A stretch of 64,000 bases of DNA from Rhodovulum steppense (GTDB lineage: Bacteria; Pseudomonadota; Alphaproteobacteria; Rhodobacterales; Rhodobacteraceae), in the NCBI RefSeq assembly GCF_004339675.1, contig NZ_SLVM01000018.1, positions 1-64,000 on the forward strand, written 5' to 3'. A program made the position numbers and the translations under genes. The stretch's first letter is position 1; every line of letters starts with the position of its first letter. Positions 61,027 through 64,000 of this stretch are shown here, piece after piece. The notes beneath the pieces were generated by a model, which saw nothing but the letters and a program-made list of their open reading frames with translations, did not search any database and was not told the origin of the DNA.

Positions 61027-61899
61027 TCAGCCCATCGCCCTGAGCCGCGCGATCAGGCTCGACGTGTCCCAGCGCCCGCCGCCAAGTTTCTGCACGTCCT
61101 TGTAAAACTGATCGACCAGGGCTGTTACCGGCAGGCTGGCGCCGGTCTCGTTGGCGGTCGCAAGGCAGATGCCCAGATCCTTGCGCATCCAGTCGACCGC
61201 GAAGCCGAAATCGAAGCGGTCCTCGATCATCGACTCGTAGCGGTTCATCATCTGCCAGCTTCCGGCGGCGCCGCCGCCGATCACTTCGACCACCGCGCGC
61301 CCGTCAAGCCCCGCCTTCTCGGCGAAATGCAGCGCCTCGGCCAGACCCTGCACCAGCCCGGCGATGCAGATCTGGTTGACCATCTTGGTCAATTGCCCTG
61401 CCCCGCTGTCGCCCAGCCTGCGGCAGGCCTTGGCATAGGACGCGATCACCGGCTCGGCGCGGTCATAGGAGGCCTGCGCGCCGCCGCACATCACGACAAG
61501 CTGGCCGTTCTCGGCCCCGGCCTGCCCGCCAGAAACAGGCGCATCGACAAAGCCGATGCCCGCGGTGGCGGCGGCCTCGTGCATCTCGCGCGTCACGGCC
61601 GCCGAAACGGTGGTGTGATCGACAAAGACCGCGCCTTCGGCCATGCCGGCAAAGGCACCCTCCGCCCCGGTGCAGACCGCGCGCAGGTCGTCATCGTTGC
61701 CGACACAGGCCATCACGAATTCCGCCCCTGCCGCCGCTTGCGCAGGCGTCGCGGCGGCGCGGCCGCCATGCTGGGCGACCCAGACCTCGGCCTTGGCGGC
61801 GGTGCGATTGTAGACAGTGACCTCATGGCCCCTGGCGGCCAGATGGCCCGCCATCGGGTAGCCCATCACCCCAAGCCCCAGAAACGCGACTTTTGCCAT
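61027..61899 (-). CDS. Beta-hydroxyacid dehydrogenase (3-hydroxyisobutyrate dehydrogenase family)
   Basis: NAD(P)-dependent dehydrogenase of 290 aa. The nucleotide-binding FLGLGVMGYPMAGHLAARGH is at the N-terminus, followed by the substrate motif DAPVSGGQAGAENG and the catalytic Lys172 in GQLTKMVNQ. Substrate could be 3-hydroxyisobutyrate, tartronate semialdehyde or a related acid; glyoxylate-type reductases belong to the same family. No operon partner adjoins. Confidence 0.88.
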   Translation of the reverse strand: MAKVAFLGLGVMGYPMAGHLAARGHEVTVYNRTAAKAEVWVAQHGGRAAATPAQAAAGAEFVMACVGNDDDLRAVCTGAEGAFAGMAEGAVFVDHTTVSAAVTREMHEAAATAGIGFVDAPVSGGQAGAENGQLVVMCGGAQASYDRAEPVIASYAKACRRLGDSGAGQLTKMVNQICIAGLVQGLAEALHFAEKAGLDGRAVVEVIGGGAAGSWQMMNRYESMIEDRFDFGFAVDWMRKDLGICLATANETGASLPVTALVDQFYKDVQKLGGGRWDTSSLIARLRAMG

Positions 61900-61980
61900 G
61901 GCGTCATCCCCCCTCGTTGCAGTCGGTAGCGTTTGCCCCTAACTAACGGCCGCATCGGGGGCGTCAACAACGGGGCGGAC

Positions 61981-64000
61981 ATGGCCGGGCTTTTCCGCTG
62001 GCTTCTGCGGCTTTTCACGGCCGCGGTGATCCTGGCCTTCCTGGCCGGGGCCGCGGTCTATCACCTGGCCGCGCGCTCGCTGCCCGATTACGAGGCCGTG
62101 CACAACGTCGCCCGGATCACCGCGCCGGTCGAGATCGTGCGCGACAACGCCAATGTGCCGCATGTCTTCGGGGAGTCGGACAGCGACGTGTTCTTCGGGC
62201 TGGGCTTTGTCCATGCCCAGGATCGGCTGTGGCAGATGACGATCCTGCGGCGGACCGCGCAGGGGCGCTTGTCCGAGATATTCGGCGCCCGTACCCTGGC
62301 GATCGACGAACTGGCGCGCAGGCTGGATCTCTACGGATTGGCGCAAGCTTCGGTGAAGGCGCAGGATCCCTATGCCGCGGCCGCGCTGCAGGCCTATGCG
62401 AATGGGGTCAACGCCTGGATCGCCGCGGTGAATGCCAATGCCCGCGGCCGGGGTGCGCCCGAGTTCTTCCTGTTCACGCCCGAGGTCGCGCTCTGGCAGC
62501 CTGCCGATTCGCTGGCCATCGGCAAGCTGATGGGGCTCCGGCTCTCGACCCATCTGGAAACCGAGGTGCTGCGCGCGCGGCTGTCGCTGATGATCGGATC
62601 CGAAAGGGTGCGCGACCTGATGCCCGACGCGCCCGGACAGGGGCTGGCAGCCTTGCCCGACTATGCCGCGCTTGCCCCCGGGATCCTGCCATCGGCCGCG
62701 CCTCTGGAACGGATGGCCGAGGGGCCGCTGTCGCCCTTTGCCCCGCGCGCCTTTGCCTCGGCCTCGAATGTCTTTGCGGCGGCACCCAACCGCTCGGCCG
62801 CAGGCGGCACGCTTCTGGCCAGCGATCCGCATCTGGGCTTTACCGCGCCGTCGATCTGGTATCTCGCCCGTCTGGAACTGGCCTCGGGCGGTGTGATCGG
62901 TGGCACGATCCCGGGCATGCCGGTGATCCTGGGGGGGCGTTCGGCCAATCTGGGCTGGGGGATGACCACGGCCTATCTGGACGATCAGGACGTGTTCCTG
63001 GAACAGCTCAACCCCGACAACCCCGAGGAATACCGCACCCCGGACGGGTTCAGGCCGTTCGAGACGCGCCGCTCGATCATCCGTGTCGCGGGCGCCGAGC
63101 CGGTGACGATCACCATGCGCTGGACCGAGAACGGTCCGGTGCTGCCCGGCGGGCATTTCGGACTGGGCTCGATCACGCCGCCGGGCCATGTCGCGGCGCT
63201 GGGCTGGACGCTGCTGAGCGGCGCCGACACCTCGCTGAGCGCGGGCTTGAAGCTGATGCGGGCACAAGACGTGGACGAGGCGCTCGAGGCGGGCCGGTTC
63301 CACATCGCGCCCGCGCAGAACCTCGCGGTGGTGGATCAGGACACGATCGCCCTTCAGACCATCGGCGCGATGCCCCGGCGGCTGGCCGAGCACCAGAGCA
63401 AGGGGCGTCTGCCGGTGCCGGGCTGGCGCGAGGAGAACCGATGGCACGGCTGGTTGAACTATGCCGCGAACCCGCGCTTCCTTGCGCCTGAAAGCGGAAT
63501 CCTGGGCAATACCAACAACAAGATTCTGGACCGGCCCTTCCCGCTGCATGTCAGCTATGATTGGGGCGATACCCAGCGGATCGAGCGATGGAAGACGCTG
63601 ATGACGCGCCGCTCGGTGCATACCCGCGAAAGCTTCATCGAGGCGCAGCTCGATACCGTGTCCTTCACCGCGCAGTCGCTTCTGCCGCTGATCGCACGCG
63701 ACCTGTGGTTCACCGGAGAGCCTGCGCCCGCGGGCAGCCCCGAGCGGCGGCGCCAGCGCGCGCTGGAACTTCTGGCGGCCTGGAACGGCGAGATGAACGA
63801 GCATATGCCCGAGCCGCTGATCTATGCCGCCTGGTTGAGGCATCTGCAGGACCGGCTGATCCGCGACGAACTGGGCCCGCTGGCCGACGAGTTCACCCAT
63901 GTCGAACCGCTGTTCATCGAGCGGGTATTCCGCGATATCGACGGCGCCAGCATCTGGTGCGACATCCGCCAGTCGGGCACCGTCGAGACCTGCACCGAGA
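61981..64000 (+). CDS. Penicillin acylase family protein, 5' part (runs off the window)
   Basis: The first 673 codons of an Ntn-hydrolase precursor. An uncleaved or signal-anchor helix spans residues 5-25 (LFRWLLRLFTAAVILAFLAG). The alpha-chain begins PVEIVRDNANVPHVFGES and GLGFVHAQDRLWQM; the beta-chain nucleophile is Ser262 (SASNVF), where autocatalytic cleavage would occur, followed by DPHLGF and IPGMPVILGG. Members hydrolyse amides such as beta-lactam side chains or N-acyl-homoserine lactones, so quorum quenching is conceivable. The C-terminus lies beyond 64000; the frame is open to the end. Confidence 0.88.
   Translation, partial: MAGLFRWLLRLFTAAVILAFLAGAAVYHLAARSLPDYEAVHNVARITAPVEIVRDNANVPHVFGESDSDVFFGLGFVHAQDRLWQMTILRRTAQGRLSEIFGARTLAIDELARRLDLYGLAQASVKAQDPYAAAALQAYANGVNAWIAAVNANARGRGAPEFFLFTPEVALWQPADSLAIGKLMGLRLSTHLETEVLRARLSLMIGSERVRDLMPDAPGQGLAALPDYAALAPGILPSAAPLERMAEGPLSPFAPRAFASASNVFAAAPNRSAAGGTLLASDPHLGFTAPSIWYLARLELASGGVIGGTIPGMPVILGGRSANLGWGMTTAYLDDQDVFLEQLNPDNPEEYRTPDGFRPFETRRSIIRVAGAEPVTITMRWTENGPVLPGGHFGLGSITPPGHVAALGWTLLSGADTSLSAGLKLMRAQDVDEALEAGRFHIAPAQNLAVVDQDTIALQTIGAMPRRLAEHQSKGRLPVPGWREENRWHGWLNYAANPRFLAPESGILGNTNNKILDRPFPLHVSYDWGDTQRIERWKTLMTRRSVHTRESFIEAQLDTVSFTAQSLLPLIARDLWFTGEPAPAGSPERRRQRALELLAAWNGEMNEHMPEPLIYAAWLRHLQDRLIRDELGPLADEFTHVEPLFIERVFRDIDGASIWCDIRQSGTVETCTE

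Noticed and set aside
61939-63900. Minus-strand frame of 653 codons opposite the penicillin acylase gene
   Set aside because: The plus strand encodes the full alpha-chain and Ntn nucleophile motifs; the minus-strand product is low-complexity and basic.

Overview
The window is GC-rich (roughly two thirds G+C by eye), gene-dense chromosomal DNA of an alphaproteobacterium, most probably a member of the Rhodobacteraceae. Support comes from a perfect alphaproteobacterial SOS box (GTTC-N7-GTTC) over the lexA promoter, an aspartate-type (not cysteine-type) metal site in HemB, a usg gene, and the order trpGDC-moaC-moeA-lexA facing comEC, with gltX and gltA beyond. No rRNA, CRISPR array or intact prophage is visible. 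Apart from the first 1.4 kb this looks like core chromosome.

Layout. 1-1.4 kb: a tyrosine integrase pointing away from the 5' end of dusA, the geometry of mobile elements that insert into dusA. 1.4-9.3 kb: dusA, a TauE/SafE exporter, a PaaG-like enoyl-CoA hydratase, gltA, gltX, comEC. 9.3-14.3 kb: lexA with its SOS promoter, then a leftward operon trpG-trpD-(small zinc-ribbon ORF)-trpC-moaC-moeA with 4-nt or abutting junctions. 14.5-20.1 kb: a polysaccharide-deacetylase-like protein and the four-gene Anbu cluster (proteasome-like Anbu, transglutaminase, alpha-E protein, circularly permuted ATP-grasp). 20.2-25 kb: a small ORF, gyrA, usg, dsbB, a DedA/YqaA membrane protein and tRNA-Leu(CAA). 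25-27 kb: a 720-bp gap with stacked hairpins, a small membrane protein, a MobA/MocA-like transferase and a secreted Cys-rich peptide.

27-33.2 kb: a leftward branched-chain-amino-acid-type ABC importer operon (livJ-livG-livF-two small periplasmic paralogues-livH-livM). 33.3-42.3 kb: PQQ-type sugar dehydrogenase, a monooxygenase-fold protein, a GlxA-type regulator, class II DAHP synthase, a PAS protein, yicC-gmk-gamma carbonic anhydrase, and a PhoR-like kinase with no pst genes beside it. 42.4-46 kb: a tiny Cys-rich ORF behind an AT-rich palindrome, a LuxR-type solo regulator, and rpsB-tsf. 46-49.4 kb: DUF502, LysE exporter, patatin and 3-hydroxybutyrate dehydrogenase. 49.4-49.6 kb: a strong candidate for a 76-nt small RNA or attenuator. 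49.6-64 kb: a YejA-like peptide-binding protein, an entericidin-like lipoprotein, an acyl-CoA ligase, a DsbA/FrnE-like protein, a Bcr/CflA efflux pump, mfd, a small membrane protein, hemB, a SYLF lipoprotein, a beta-hydroxyacid dehydrogenase, and the start of a penicillin acylase-family gene that runs off the window.

The items most worth following up are the RNA at 49460-49535, the low-GC zinc-ribbon ORF coupled into the trp operon, the dusA integration junction, the Anbu cluster, the inserted paralogue pair in the liv operon, and the Cys-rich secreted peptide. All assignments rest on reading motifs and gene order; no database search was run.
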